Made by a program: the position numbers and the translations under genes | From: Aquabacterium sp. | GTDB lineage: Bacteria > Pseudomonadota > Gammaproteobacteria > Burkholderiales > Burkholderiaceae_C | Assembly: GCF_016234775.1 (NCBI RefSeq) | Contig: NZ_JACRAH010000044.1 | Location: 1 to 64,000, forward strand | Direction: 5' to 3' | Length of the DNA stretch: 64,000 bases | Shown: positions 26,355-34,813 of the stretch, in pieces | How positions within the stretch are numbered: the first letter of the stretch is position 1 | How the letters are laid out: every line of letters starts with the position of its first letter | The notes under the pieces: generated by a model | The model's database searches: none | Seen by the model: only the letters and a program-made list of their open reading frames with translations | Told to the model about the DNA's origin: nothing

Positions 26355-26531
26355 GGCTGGATGATGGATGACTGCTTTTGGTCAACCCAGTATCAAGCAG
26401 TGCCCTGGCAGCTCATAGCCAATTTGCCCGGATTGACCCGCTCACTGTCATGCTGCACAACAAAGCCGTGAAACTGGTCACGCCTCAGTGCTTCCCCGCC
26501 CTAGGGAGAACACCAAGAGCCCACCGCGACC

Positions 26532-27044
26532 TCACCGTCGTTTGGGCAACCAGGCCATCTCCATGTAACCCGTGATCGGCGTCTGGCCTTGCGCGTCTTC
26601 AATCGTCACCGGCACCTTGAGACTGCCCTTGGGCTCGGTGCCGATGGCACGCGTTTCCTCTGGCGTCAGCCTGGCCGTGGCCCGGATGCTGCCCTTGTTG
26701 GGCTTGCGCAATTCGACATGGATCGTCTTGACTACGACGATGGCACTGTCGGGCACATGCTGCCCAACCAACAAGCCGCTGGCGTACTCGGCCGCCAGGG
26801 TGGCCGCCACCGCATGGATGCCACCCACGTGATTTCGGACACGCCGTTTGAGCATGATGCCCACGGTCACCTGGTGTTGATCGAGGGTCAAAATCCGACA
26901 ACGGTTGGTACGGAAGTAGGGCGTGAACAAGCCAAAGCCAAACCCCACCAGGCGCAGGCGCAAGGGCTCGGGCCAGCGCGCCAGGCGGGCCAGCATGCGG
27001 GCGAAGTTGTTGGGTTTGTACTCAGTGGTCGCGGCGCTGGTCAT
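26532..27044 (-). CDS. DUF4442 hotdog-fold protein
   Basis: This 170-residue protein fits DUF4442, a thioesterase-like hotdog family. It has an N-terminal segment RLVGFGFGLFTPYFRTN, a long strand with MLKRRVRNHVGGIHAVA (the HxxGxxHAxA pattern of hotdog active sites), and a C-terminal VPVTIEDAQGQTPITGYMEM strand pair. It may hydrolyse an acyl-CoA, but no substrate is indicated. The start overlaps the START-fold gene stop as ATGA, so the two are cotranslated. Confidence 0.85.
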   Translation of the reverse strand: MTSAATTEYKPNNFARMLARLARWPEPLRLRLVGFGFGLFTPYFRTNRCRILTLDQHQVTVGIMLKRRVRNHVGGIHAVAATLAAEYASGLLVGQHVPDSAIVVVKTIHVELRKPNKGSIRATARLTPEETRAIGTEPKGSLKVPVTIEDAQGQTPITGYMEMAWLPKRR

Positions 27045-27481
27045 GTGCTGGCGGGAGATGGGTGTCGGGCGAGGTCTGCCGCCAGGCGGTCAAGGTTTTG
27101 CTCGTTGGCGGGCACCACGATATGGCGAATGGCTTGCGCCACCGCGGCATCGGCAAACGCCTGATCCCAGTAAAGCAAGGTGCCTGACGATGCAGGCGCC
27201 AACCTGATGGTGAGTTGAAACTGCGGCGCGCACACGTGCTGGATCACCACTTGCCTGTCGGGCTCGATGCTGGCGAAGACGGCCTCGTTGGGATAGGTCT
27301 TGCCATCAGGGCCGATCATGTCGAAGACCCATCGGCCGCCCGGCTTGAACTCGAAGACATCGAAGCGGTTGGAGAAACCGTCCGGACCCCACCACCTGGC
27401 AAGTCGTTCGGCATCCTTGATCGCGGCAAACACCTCAGCTGGCGCCTGCGCAAATGCCCTTGTCGTGCTGAACGTGGTCAT
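27041..27481 (-). CDS. SRPBCC (AHSA1-like/START-fold) protein
   Basis: This 146-residue protein belongs to the activator-of-Hsp90/SRPBCC family of ligand-binding helix-grip folds. Hallmarks are the N-terminal strand TTFSTTRAFAQAPAEVFAAI, the RLARWWGPDGFSNRFDVFEF segment, GGRWVFDMIGPDGKTYPNE and a C-terminal amphipathic helix. The ligand is unknown. A GGAGG site precedes ATG 27481, so the longer upstream frame is not used. It is translationally coupled to the DUF4442 gene that follows. Confidence 0.9.
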   Translation of the reverse strand: MTTFSTTRAFAQAPAEVFAAIKDAERLARWWGPDGFSNRFDVFEFKPGGRWVFDMIGPDGKTYPNEAVFASIEPDRQVVIQHVCAPQFQLTIRLAPASSGTLLYWDQAFADAAVAQAIRHIVVPANEQNLDRLAADLARHPSPAST

Positions 27482-27567
27482 GGAGCCTCCTTGCCATTTC
27501 ACTGTTTGATCATGAAGGCCGATGTCAGCCGCCGTCATCAAGATAACACCCGGACGCAGGGCACCGA

Positions 27568-29064
27568 TCACTGCACCGTCTTGACCAGTTGCCCGGGCTT
27601 GGGATCGACGCTGCCTTCGCCGTACGCGCCATTGATGAGCTTGAGGCGGGCCTCCTGCTGGCTCAACAGCGATGTGGAACGTGCCAGCTCGGCAAAGCCA
27701 CCACGCGGGAAGGCCACGGACTTGAGCGCCCATGGCCTGGCTGCGACCCGATCTGCCGCCGTGAGCGCGCGGAAGGAGCCTTCGGCTTCCTGAATCGGCG
27801 CTGCGTTGCGCTGCAAGGTGGCGGCGTCTTTGGCTGCGTATTGCATGAGGTACTGATGCCCGCCTGGCCCCGTGGCGATGGTCAGGGTCACATTCTTGCT
27901 CTGTCCCTGGCTGTTGCGCACAGCCCCTACGAAGTGCAGTGCGGTGAGCCCGTTGAGGTTGCGCTTCTCCGTGCGACCCTCGCTGGGCTTGACCACGTTG
28001 CGGATGACCTCTTCTGGCGTGCTGCCTGCCTTGTCGGGCACGAGCCTGACGATCAAACCGGCATCGCCAGCGTCATTGACCAGCGTGATGGCTTGCGGTG
28101 CGTTCTGGATGCGCCAACCATGGGGCGCCGTCAGCGCAATGCCCAGCCCCTCGTGATAGAACTGCCGCCCTCTGGTGACACCCTGCTCGCGGCTGTCACC
28201 AAAGGTCACGCCCTCCAGGGTCTTGAGATAGCGCACATGCTCGTCGTCTGCATAGCGCCCGCCATAACCCGCCGCGATCTGTTCGATGTCGGCCAGGCGT
28301 TTGTCGTTACTGGGGTGAGAGGCCAGCCAGTTAGCGCCGGAAGGCACTGGTTTGCCTTCGGCCTTGGCCGTGTCCGCCGCAAAACGCTCCTGGTTCTTGA
28401 GCACCTTGATGACATCGACCATGTTCTGGGGGTTGTACTGGTTACGCGCCAGGTACTCCGCGCCCAACTCGTCAGCCTGGGACTCCTGCTCGCGACTGTA
28501 AGAAGCGATGTAGCCCGCAGCAGCCGTTTGCGACACCTGGCTGGCCAGCTCGGTGGCACGGCTGATACCCTTGGCTTCCAGCACCGCGCCCAGCACCGTG
28601 GCGGCCAGCACGCCCAGGCCGGCGGTCTGCTGCCGAGTCGCACGTTGCGCACCATGACGGGCACACACATGCCCGATCTCGTGTCCCAGCACACCGGCCA
28701 GTTCGGCTTCGCTGTCCAGGTAGGCCATGATGCCGCGGGTGATGTAGACATACCCGCCAGGCAAGGCAAAGGCATTGATCTCCTGGCTGTCGAGCACCGT
28801 GAACGTCCAGGTCAGCTGAGGCCGGTGCGATTGCGCGGCAAGCTTCTGGCCAACGCCGTTGACATAGTCCTGCACCTTGGGGTTGGCATAGACCCCGTAT
28901 TCCTTGAGGATCTCCTGATGCTGCTTCTGCCCGGTGGCGATCTCGGCCGATTCGTCCATGGCCGACATTTCGGCCTCACCCGTCACGGGGTTGACCACTG
29001 AAGTGCCGCAGGCCGTCAGCATCAAGGTCAGCGCCAAGGCTGATGTCATGCGGTTCAGGCGCAT
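27568..29064 (-). CDS. Lipoprotein M48 zinc metalloprotease
   Basis: This 498-residue protease has a lipoprotein signal (LTAC lipobox, Cys near residue 19) and an M48 catalytic domain. The zinc site HEIGHVCARHGA and the third ligand region SREQESQADELGAEYLA are complete. PSNDKRLADIEQ closes the domain. A C-terminal half of about 230 residues, beginning RGRQFYHEGLGIALTAPHGW, is found in related periplasmic M48 proteins. It likely acts at the outer membrane inner face in protein quality control, like BepA/LoiP, although TPR repeats are absent. AAGGAG precedes ATG 29064, and the gene lies 18 bases after the second GT41 gene, suggesting cotranscription. Confidence 0.93.
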   Translation of the reverse strand: MRLNRMTSALALTLMLTACGTSVVNPVTGEAEMSAMDESAEIATGQKQHQEILKEYGVYANPKVQDYVNGVGQKLAAQSHRPQLTWTFTVLDSQEINAFALPGGYVYITRGIMAYLDSEAELAGVLGHEIGHVCARHGAQRATRQQTAGLGVLAATVLGAVLEAKGISRATELASQVSQTAAAGYIASYSREQESQADELGAEYLARNQYNPQNMVDVIKVLKNQERFAADTAKAEGKPVPSGANWLASHPSNDKRLADIEQIAAGYGGRYADDEHVRYLKTLEGVTFGDSREQGVTRGRQFYHEGLGIALTAPHGWRIQNAPQAITLVNDAGDAGLIVRLVPDKAGSTPEEVIRNVVKPSEGRTEKRNLNGLTALHFVGAVRNSQGQSKNVTLTIATGPGGHQYLMQYAAKDAATLQRNAAPIQEAEGSFRALTAADRVAARPWALKSVAFPRGGFAELARSTSLLSQQEARLKLINGAYGEGSVDPKPGQLVKTVQ

Positions 29065-29082
29065 CACGAAAGCTCCTTCAGT

Positions 29083-31173
29083 TCAGGGTTGGGCACACCA
29101 GCGTTGCCACATGGCACGCAAGGCTGCCTCGAAATGGGTGGCAAAAGCCGCCGCATCAAACAGGGGAGAGGCCAACACCCGCTGGCGAAGGCCTGCCCGG
29201 CAAGCCGCCAGGGCCTGCAGATCCGCTGCATGGGCCACCGCCTTGGCCACGTAGTCATCGGCATCCTGGGCGACCCAATCCGGCAGGCCCGCATTCATCA
29301 TCAAGCCCACACCTTGTCGTGACACCAGCCGATCACCCGCCAGCGTGAGCACGGGCACGCCCATCCACAAACTCTCGACGCTGGTCGTGCCACCCGTGAA
29401 CGGGAAGGGGTCCAGGCTGATGTCGACCGTCTGGTAGGCACGCAGGTACGTCAGGCGATCAGATCGGCCATGCAGATCCAGACGATCCGCACCCACACCC
29501 TGGGCCGCGAAAGCCGCCAACACCGTGGATCGTACCGATGCATCGTCAAGCTGCTCCGCCTTCAGCATCAGGCGGCTGCCCGGCACAGCATGCAGGACCC
29601 GCGCCCACAATGCCACCACCGCGACATTCATCTTGGTGAGGTTGTTGAAGCATGCAAAGGTGACATGGCCGCTTCGTGAGGCCGGAAGGGGCGTCACAGG
29701 CACATCCACATCGGGCGCCGTGAAGCACCAGCGAGTCTGCGGCAAACGCCAGAGTTGCTCGGTGAAATGCGCTTGTGTCGATTCGGGTGCCGTCCAGGGA
29801 TCAGCCAGAACATAGTCGATCCCGGCCACGCCCGTGGTGGCGAAGTAGCCCAGCCAGCTCACTTGAACAGGCGCGGGCTTCCAGGCAAATATCGGCAGGC
29901 GGTTATGTGCGGTGTGCCCAGACAGATCGATCAGGATGTCGATGCCATCGGCCCGGATGCGTTGGGCCAGGGCTTCATCCGACAGGCCGACGGTCAGGCA
30001 CCAGCCTTGGCACGCGGCGCGGATGCGATCGCTCCAGGCATCGTGTCGAACCTGGGTGGCATACGCCAACACCTGAATGCGCTCACCGGCCTGCGCCTTC
30101 AAGGCCTCCAGCACACTCTCCACGAAATAGCCTACCGGGTGCTGGCACAGGTCACCGGAGACCAGGCCCACGCGCAAAGGCCGATCAGGGTCACGGGCTT
30201 GGGGGCAGTCGCAGTAGGGGCGCGCCAGCGCCGCCACGCAATCCCCGTAGCGATGGGCCAGCGCCAGCAAGGCCTGCGGTGCCTGTCCAGACAGGTAGTT
30301 GCTGGTGAACAGCAGATTGCCCAGTGCCTCGGTGTAATCGGGCCGGATGGCCAGGGCACGCTGGTAGCACTCCAGTGCCTCATCCAGCCTGCCCAGGTCC
30401 TTCAATGCATTGCCCAGATTGTTATGGGCATCCGCCAGATCAGGACGGATGGACAGGGCACGCTGGTAACTGCTCAAAGCTTCGTCATAGTGCCCAAGGT
30501 CCTTGAGTACATTGCCCAGGTTGTTGTGCACCTCGGCCAGGTTCGGCTGCAAGGCCAGGGCACGGCGGTAACTCGCTTGCGCATCGTCATGGCGGCCCAG
30601 CAACTCCAGCACCACCCCCAGATTGCCGTGGGCTTCAGCATGCTCCGGCTGCAGGGCGATGGCCTGTTGGTAGGCCTGGATGGCTCGCGCCGATTGACCA
30701 AGGTCCTTGTAGACATTGGCCAGGTTGTAATGGGCATCGACGAAGCCCGGCAACAAGGCCAGCGCCTGCTCGAATGCGCCGGCCGCCTGATCGAGTTGCT
30801 GAAGGTCCTTGAGCGCGAGGCCCAGGTTGTAGTGCCCCGCTGCGTAGTCTGGTCGAATCTCGATGGCGCGCTGGTAACTGGCGGCCGCGTCGGCGAGACG
30901 GCCTTGCGCCTTCTGGACATTGCCCAGATTGCTGCGAGCCTCCACATCGGTCGGCAAGAGGGACACGGCGCGCTCCAAGGCGTGCAAGCCATCCTTGTTC
31001 TGAACCAGCAAGGCGGTGCCCAGCACCTTCCATACAAAGCCGGATGCCGGATACAACTGGCTCAACTGGCGGGCCCGGCTTTCCAGCTCGGCATACTGAC
31101 CCGCATTGAACAAGGCAATCAAATGGGCGCCATCGGCTGGTGGCAGCTGTTGTGGTGCAGCTTGCCTGCTCAT
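29083..31173 (-). CDS. TPR-GT41 O-GlcNAc-transferase-like protein, second copy
   Basis: This 696-residue protein has about nine or ten TPR units (residues about 20-330), with repeated YNLGLALKDLQQLDQA- and NNLGNVLKDLGHYDEA-type consensus, then a GT41 (SPINDLY/OGT) catalytic domain. Catalytic-domain hallmarks are GLVSGDLCQHPVGYFVE, DILIDLSGHTAHNRLPIFA, APVQVSWLGYFATTGVAGID, SRLMLKAEQLDD with the UDP-contacting Lys, and DISLDPFPFTGGTTSVESLW. It probably transfers a sugar to Ser/Thr of proteins in the cytoplasm; bacterial homologues often glycosylate flagellins or adhesins. The start overlaps the first copy's stop as ATGA. It has more TPR repeats than its neighbour. Confidence 0.94.
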   Translation of the reverse strand: MSRQAAPQQLPPADGAHLIALFNAGQYAELESRARQLSQLYPASGFVWKVLGTALLVQNKDGLHALERAVSLLPTDVEARSNLGNVQKAQGRLADAAASYQRAIEIRPDYAAGHYNLGLALKDLQQLDQAAGAFEQALALLPGFVDAHYNLANVYKDLGQSARAIQAYQQAIALQPEHAEAHGNLGVVLELLGRHDDAQASYRRALALQPNLAEVHNNLGNVLKDLGHYDEALSSYQRALSIRPDLADAHNNLGNALKDLGRLDEALECYQRALAIRPDYTEALGNLLFTSNYLSGQAPQALLALAHRYGDCVAALARPYCDCPQARDPDRPLRVGLVSGDLCQHPVGYFVESVLEALKAQAGERIQVLAYATQVRHDAWSDRIRAACQGWCLTVGLSDEALAQRIRADGIDILIDLSGHTAHNRLPIFAWKPAPVQVSWLGYFATTGVAGIDYVLADPWTAPESTQAHFTEQLWRLPQTRWCFTAPDVDVPVTPLPASRSGHVTFACFNNLTKMNVAVVALWARVLHAVPGSRLMLKAEQLDDASVRSTVLAAFAAQGVGADRLDLHGRSDRLTYLRAYQTVDISLDPFPFTGGTTSVESLWMGVPVLTLAGDRLVSRQGVGLMMNAGLPDWVAQDADDYVAKAVAHAADLQALAACRAGLRQRVLASPLFDAAAFATHFEAALRAMWQRWCAQP

Positions 31174-33008
31174 GACTGAACCCACCGCAGCCACATGCCG
31201 CGCAACGCCACCTGGAGGTGGGCTGCAAACCGTGCGGCATCGAACAAGGGCGATGCCATCACTTGCGCACGCAAACGAGCACGCAATGCAGCCAGCGCCG
31301 TGATGTCGCCCGCATGGGCCACGGCCTTCGCCACATAGTCATCCTGATCGGATGCGACCCAGTCTGGCAGGCCGGCATTCACCATCAGGCCCACGCCCTG
31401 CCGCGCAATCATGCGCTCACCCGCCAACGTCAACACAGGCACGCCCATCCACAGGCTTTCGGCGCTCGTGGTGCCGCCGGTATACGGGAAAGGGTCCAGC
31501 GCGATGTCAATCTGTTGATAGGCACTCAGGTAGTCAGCCCGCGGTGAACGGCCCTGAAGCTGCACACGCTGAGGATCCAGCCCATGCACGGCAAATCGTG
31601 CGTGCATGCGCTGACACTCGGCCGCATCGGCCAGTTGATCGGCCTTGAGAATGAGCTGGCTGCCGGGCACCGCTTGCAGCACCCTGGCCCACACCTTGAT
31701 GACATCGTCGTTCACCTTGGTGAGGTTGTTGAAACAACCAAAGGTGACATGGCCCTGACGCTCTGCCGGCAAGGGCGATATGGCTGCATCAACCTGTGGC
31801 GCAGTGAAACACATGCGCGTTTCGGGCAGTCGCCAGATCTGCTCGGTGAAATGGGCATCTTCGGAAGTGGGCAAGGTCCAGGGATCAGCCAGGAGCCAAT
31901 CAATGGCACCCACCCCGGTTGTAGCAACATACCCCAACCAACTCACCTGCACCGGTGCGGGCTTCCAGGCGAACATGGGCAGACGATTGAGCCCTGTGTG
32001 ACCAGACAGGTCAACCAGGATATCGATGGCATCGCTGCGAATGCGCTGCGCCAGCACCTGGTCCGACATGTCGCTCACATCGCACCAGCCCGCACTGCAA
32101 GCCCGAATGCGTTGCGTGACGTCGTCCACATGGCGGTTGTTGGCGTACACCAGCACATCGAGGCGATCGGACTCATGGTCGGCGATGGCCGCCATCACGC
32201 CTTCGAGAAAAAAGCCGACGGGATGCGCGATCAAATCACCGGACACCAGGCCGATGCGCAGTTTGCGTTGGGCGTCCTTCAGGTTGGGCCAACTGGTGAA
32301 GGGTTGAGCCATGCCTGCAACAAGCGAACCGTAGGCTCGCGCCTCGGCCAGCATGACATCCGGCGACGAACCAGGCAGATAGTTGCGCGCAAACAGCACG
32401 TTGCCGCAAGCCTCCACATAGTCCGGTTTGCACGCCCAGGCCTGACGGTAAGCAGCCAGCGCCTCGTCCAGCCGGCCGAGATCCTTCAAGGCATTGCCCA
32501 GATTGTTGTGCGCCTCGGCAAAGCCAGGCGACAACCTCAATGCCTCACGATAGCTGTCTACGGCCTCGTTCAAGCGCCCCAGATCCCGGAGTGTGATGCC
32601 CAGGTTGAAATGGGCTGCCGCATAATCCGGGCGCAGTGAAATAGCCTGACGGTAGCTGGCCTCGGCTTCCGACAGGCGGTCGCAGGCCCGCAAGAGGTTG
32701 CCCAGATTGCTGTGCGCTTCGACATCCCCTGGCATCAAGGACACCGCCCTTTGCAGCGGCCCTATACCCTCGGCGTGTCGGCCCTGCATCAACAGGGCCG
32801 TGCCCAGCACCTTCCACACAAAGCCAGAGTTCGGATAGGTCAGCGACAGCTGCCGAGCACCGCTCTCCAGGTCGGCGTAGCGCCCAGCATTGAACAAAGC
32901 AATCAGCTGGCCCCCATCAGCCTGCGGCAGCACCTTGGGCGTGGATACCTGTGCAGGAACAGGCGGCTTGCTGAATATATGGGAAGGGGCCTTCCTCTTG
33001 TGCTTCAT
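31170..33008 (-). CDS. TPR-GT41 O-GlcNAc-transferase-like protein, first copy
   Basis: This 612-residue paralogue of the downstream gene has a basic N-terminus (MKHKRKAP), about five or six TPR units (residues about 30-220) and the GT41 domain. Hallmarks are GLVSGDLIAHPVGFFLEG, DILVDLSGHTGLNRLPMFA, APVQVSWLGYVATTGVGAID, SQLILKADQLAD and DIALDPFPYTGGTTSAESLW. The two copies share the same first 60 residues in outline (LIALFNAGRYADLESGARQL versus LIALFNAGQYAELESRARQL), so they arose by tandem duplication with later change in TPR number. ATG 33008 has a weak CAGG site; an upstream GTG at 33026 is possible. Protein substrates are not identifiable here. Confidence 0.94.
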   Translation of the reverse strand: MKHKRKAPSHIFSKPPVPAQVSTPKVLPQADGGQLIALFNAGRYADLESGARQLSLTYPNSGFVWKVLGTALLMQGRHAEGIGPLQRAVSLMPGDVEAHSNLGNLLRACDRLSEAEASYRQAISLRPDYAAAHFNLGITLRDLGRLNEAVDSYREALRLSPGFAEAHNNLGNALKDLGRLDEALAAYRQAWACKPDYVEACGNVLFARNYLPGSSPDVMLAEARAYGSLVAGMAQPFTSWPNLKDAQRKLRIGLVSGDLIAHPVGFFLEGVMAAIADHESDRLDVLVYANNRHVDDVTQRIRACSAGWCDVSDMSDQVLAQRIRSDAIDILVDLSGHTGLNRLPMFAWKPAPVQVSWLGYVATTGVGAIDWLLADPWTLPTSEDAHFTEQIWRLPETRMCFTAPQVDAAISPLPAERQGHVTFGCFNNLTKVNDDVIKVWARVLQAVPGSQLILKADQLADAAECQRMHARFAVHGLDPQRVQLQGRSPRADYLSAYQQIDIALDPFPYTGGTTSAESLWMGVPVLTLAGERMIARQGVGLMVNAGLPDWVASDQDDYVAKAVAHAGDITALAALRARLRAQVMASPLFDAARFAAHLQVALRGMWLRWVQS

Positions 33009-33175
33009 GGTGCGCCTGATGTCCACCTGATTGCGAAAAAAGGCGGCTCGAAAATCCTGATGTCGAAGCGTTTGACTTTATCAGATGCCTCTGGCGACCC
33101 TTCACAGCAAAAGCACTAGGCCATGCTGTGTGTGTTCTGCGCAGTGGGTCTCGCCGATCCCCTCAGGCCAGATGC

Positions 33176-34081
33176 TCATTCAACAGGGATCCATTGATCT
33201 TGCACCCACACGCTGTCTTGAGGCCGCCCTCCATTTCGTGCTCTTTCCGTAGGATGACCGAGCAACGCTGCAAGCAATGAAACCGTGTCGGCCAGGCTCC
33301 TAGAGGGCAATCGATTTTTGGTCAGGAAGGCCTGCCACTGCCGTGCCTTCGCGATGTCCTCGCTGAACTCACTCGTCAATGCAAGTGGGTGCCCTGAGGG
33401 TAGTGCTGTTGACCTGCGCGCAAAGGTGGCCGCGATGGCACCCGCAAGGGTTGCGCCATCCAACTCGGTCCGGCGAGCGATAACAGCGAGGTCGTAAAAG
33501 TCCTTCATGCGGCTGTTGGCCAGGCCCAGCATCACCATGGCCTGGTACTTTTCGGCGATGACCGTGTAGACCGGATAGACCCTCAGCGTTGGTGCTGGGA
33601 AGTCGTTCAGTAAAGTCGGAAAGACCACAGTCTGCGCCTCAGGCGTTACCGCGTCACCAAAGCCCACGTCGATTTGAAGCGAGCAGCGAGCCGAGCCTAT
33701 ATGGGCAACCAGGTTGATGCGCGTGCCGCCGTAATTGTTGTCTTCGCGGATCGCATCTGCGCGAACCGAGGCAAGGTCAAACACGATCCCGTCTTCCATG
33801 CTCATCGCGGCCACATCGCGAAAGACGGCAATCAGGTGTTCAGCGTCGTCCTGACCAGAACCAAGCAAATCGGCGTCACGGGTTGGGCGGTGCGGGTCGT
33901 CGTACCAGATGGCAAACAGCAGAGCGCCTTTCAGCAAGAAGTTGTCCGCGTAAGCTGAGGCGCTCAGGCGGCAAAGCAAGCGCTCCAAGGCAAAGCGGTT
34001 GAGTACCAGGTTGTAATCATCACCGCGTTGCTTTGCCAAGGTCAGCAAGCGGTCCAGGATAGATGCAGACAAATTGGCCAT
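33176..34081 (-). CDS. AbiEii-type nucleotidyltransferase toxin
   Basis: This 301-residue protein is the toxin of an AbiE type IV toxin-antitoxin pair. The nucleotidyltransferase core appears as FLLKGALLFAIW and then the D-x-D-like RPTRDADLLGSGQD, with a downstream EKYQAMVMLGLANSRMKDFYDLAVIA block that contains the conserved Lys and D-F-Y-D motif. AbiEii-family toxins modify RNA (tRNA 3' ends in the MenT relatives), causing growth arrest. The start at ATG 34081 overlaps the antitoxin stop as TGATG; GTG 34084 is equally possible. It lies directly downstream of the eCIS locus. Confidence 0.93.
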   Translation of the reverse strand: MANLSASILDRLLTLAKQRGDDYNLVLNRFALERLLCRLSASAYADNFLLKGALLFAIWYDDPHRPTRDADLLGSGQDDAEHLIAVFRDVAAMSMEDGIVFDLASVRADAIREDNNYGGTRINLVAHIGSARCSLQIDVGFGDAVTPEAQTVVFPTLLNDFPAPTLRVYPVYTVIAEKYQAMVMLGLANSRMKDFYDLAVIARRTELDGATLAGAIAATFARRSTALPSGHPLALTSEFSEDIAKARQWQAFLTKNRLPSRSLADTVSLLAALLGHPTERARNGGRPQDSVWVQDQWIPVE

Positions 34082-34680
34082 CACGCGACCACCGCCTCCA
34101 GGTAAGGCTGCATGACACGCTCAACGCGGTTGATCTTGGCAAAGTGACTCAGGTCGGCCATGCTTGCCTTCCGCTTGAGCCAGGCGTCTTTCAGCGCTTC
34201 CAAGGTAACATCAAGCCCGATTTTGTGGCGGAATTTGAAGCAGTCGGCCACGGTCTTGGCCACGCCGTACACGCGGATGGTGGCGCCGTACGCCGTGATG
34301 GTCTCAATGCCATCGCTGTAAGCCATGCCGCGCATGCGGGCGACGCGCAGTGGCGGGTAGCCCAGGGAGGGTGTTTGCGCACCCTCTGGCATGGCCAGCC
34401 AGACCTCGCGCGGCAACTGGGTGCCTATCTCATGGAATTGCAGCGCCGAAAGCAGGCACACGACCCCCTTGGGCACGCGCTGGCAGACCTCCATGAGGGT
34501 TTGATGCTCGTTGATTTCAGCATCTGGCAGGCTGTATAGGCCTCGGGCAACACGCTGTAGATGCCCCATCTGGTGCAGGCGGATCAGCAGTTGAGGTGAC
34601 CAACCATGCGCGCGGACATCCACGGCACGCAGCAGGCGTTGCCGTTGAGCAAGCTCGAGGATTTGGTCAGATTGACTCAT
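34081..34680 (-). CDS. AbiEi-type antitoxin and transcriptional repressor
   Basis: This 199-residue antitoxin has an N-terminal winged helix (residues about 5-60, ending in ARGLYSLPD), a central AbiEi_4/AbiEi domain with CLLSALQFHEIGTQLP, and a C-terminal segment with GVAKTVADCFKFRHKIGLDV, the family hallmark. AbiEi proteins do not bind the toxin but repress their own promoter by binding inverted repeats. An 8-bp inverted repeat lies 23-44 bases upstream of this start (34703-34724). The gene is translationally coupled to the toxin. Confidence 0.93.
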   Translation of the reverse strand: MSQSDQILELAQRQRLLRAVDVRAHGWSPQLLIRLHQMGHLQRVARGLYSLPDAEINEHQTLMEVCQRVPKGVVCLLSALQFHEIGTQLPREVWLAMPEGAQTPSLGYPPLRVARMRGMAYSDGIETITAYGATIRVYGVAKTVADCFKFRHKIGLDVTLEALKDAWLKRKASMADLSHFAKINRVERVMQPYLEAVVA

Positions 34681-34702
34681 TTCGCCTGGAGTTTAATATG
34701 CG

Positions 34703-34724
34703 CATTACTTATTTACAAGTAATG
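34703..34724 (-). promoter_or_regulatory. AbiE operator candidate with AT-rich promoter
   Basis: CATTACTT and AAGTAATG form an exact 8-bp inverted repeat with a 6-base spacer, in the only strongly AT-rich stretch of this area, 23 bases upstream of the AbiEi start. AbiEi repressors are known to bind inverted repeats in their own promoters. The position fits negative autoregulation; the exact -10/-35 pair is not clear. Confidence 0.7.
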
Positions 34725-34813
34725 AGAATTTCAAAACGAGTGCATTCATCTCGCTCATGACTGATCCCCAAGGCAGGACTGTCCAGAACCCTCATGGATT
34801 GTTTGAGCCGAAA

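Noticed and set aside
29083..33008. CRISPR-like or tandem DNA repeats in the TPR regions
   Set aside because: The periodicity is of the 34-residue TPR protein repeat (about 102 bases) with diverged DNA, not identical repeats with spacers.
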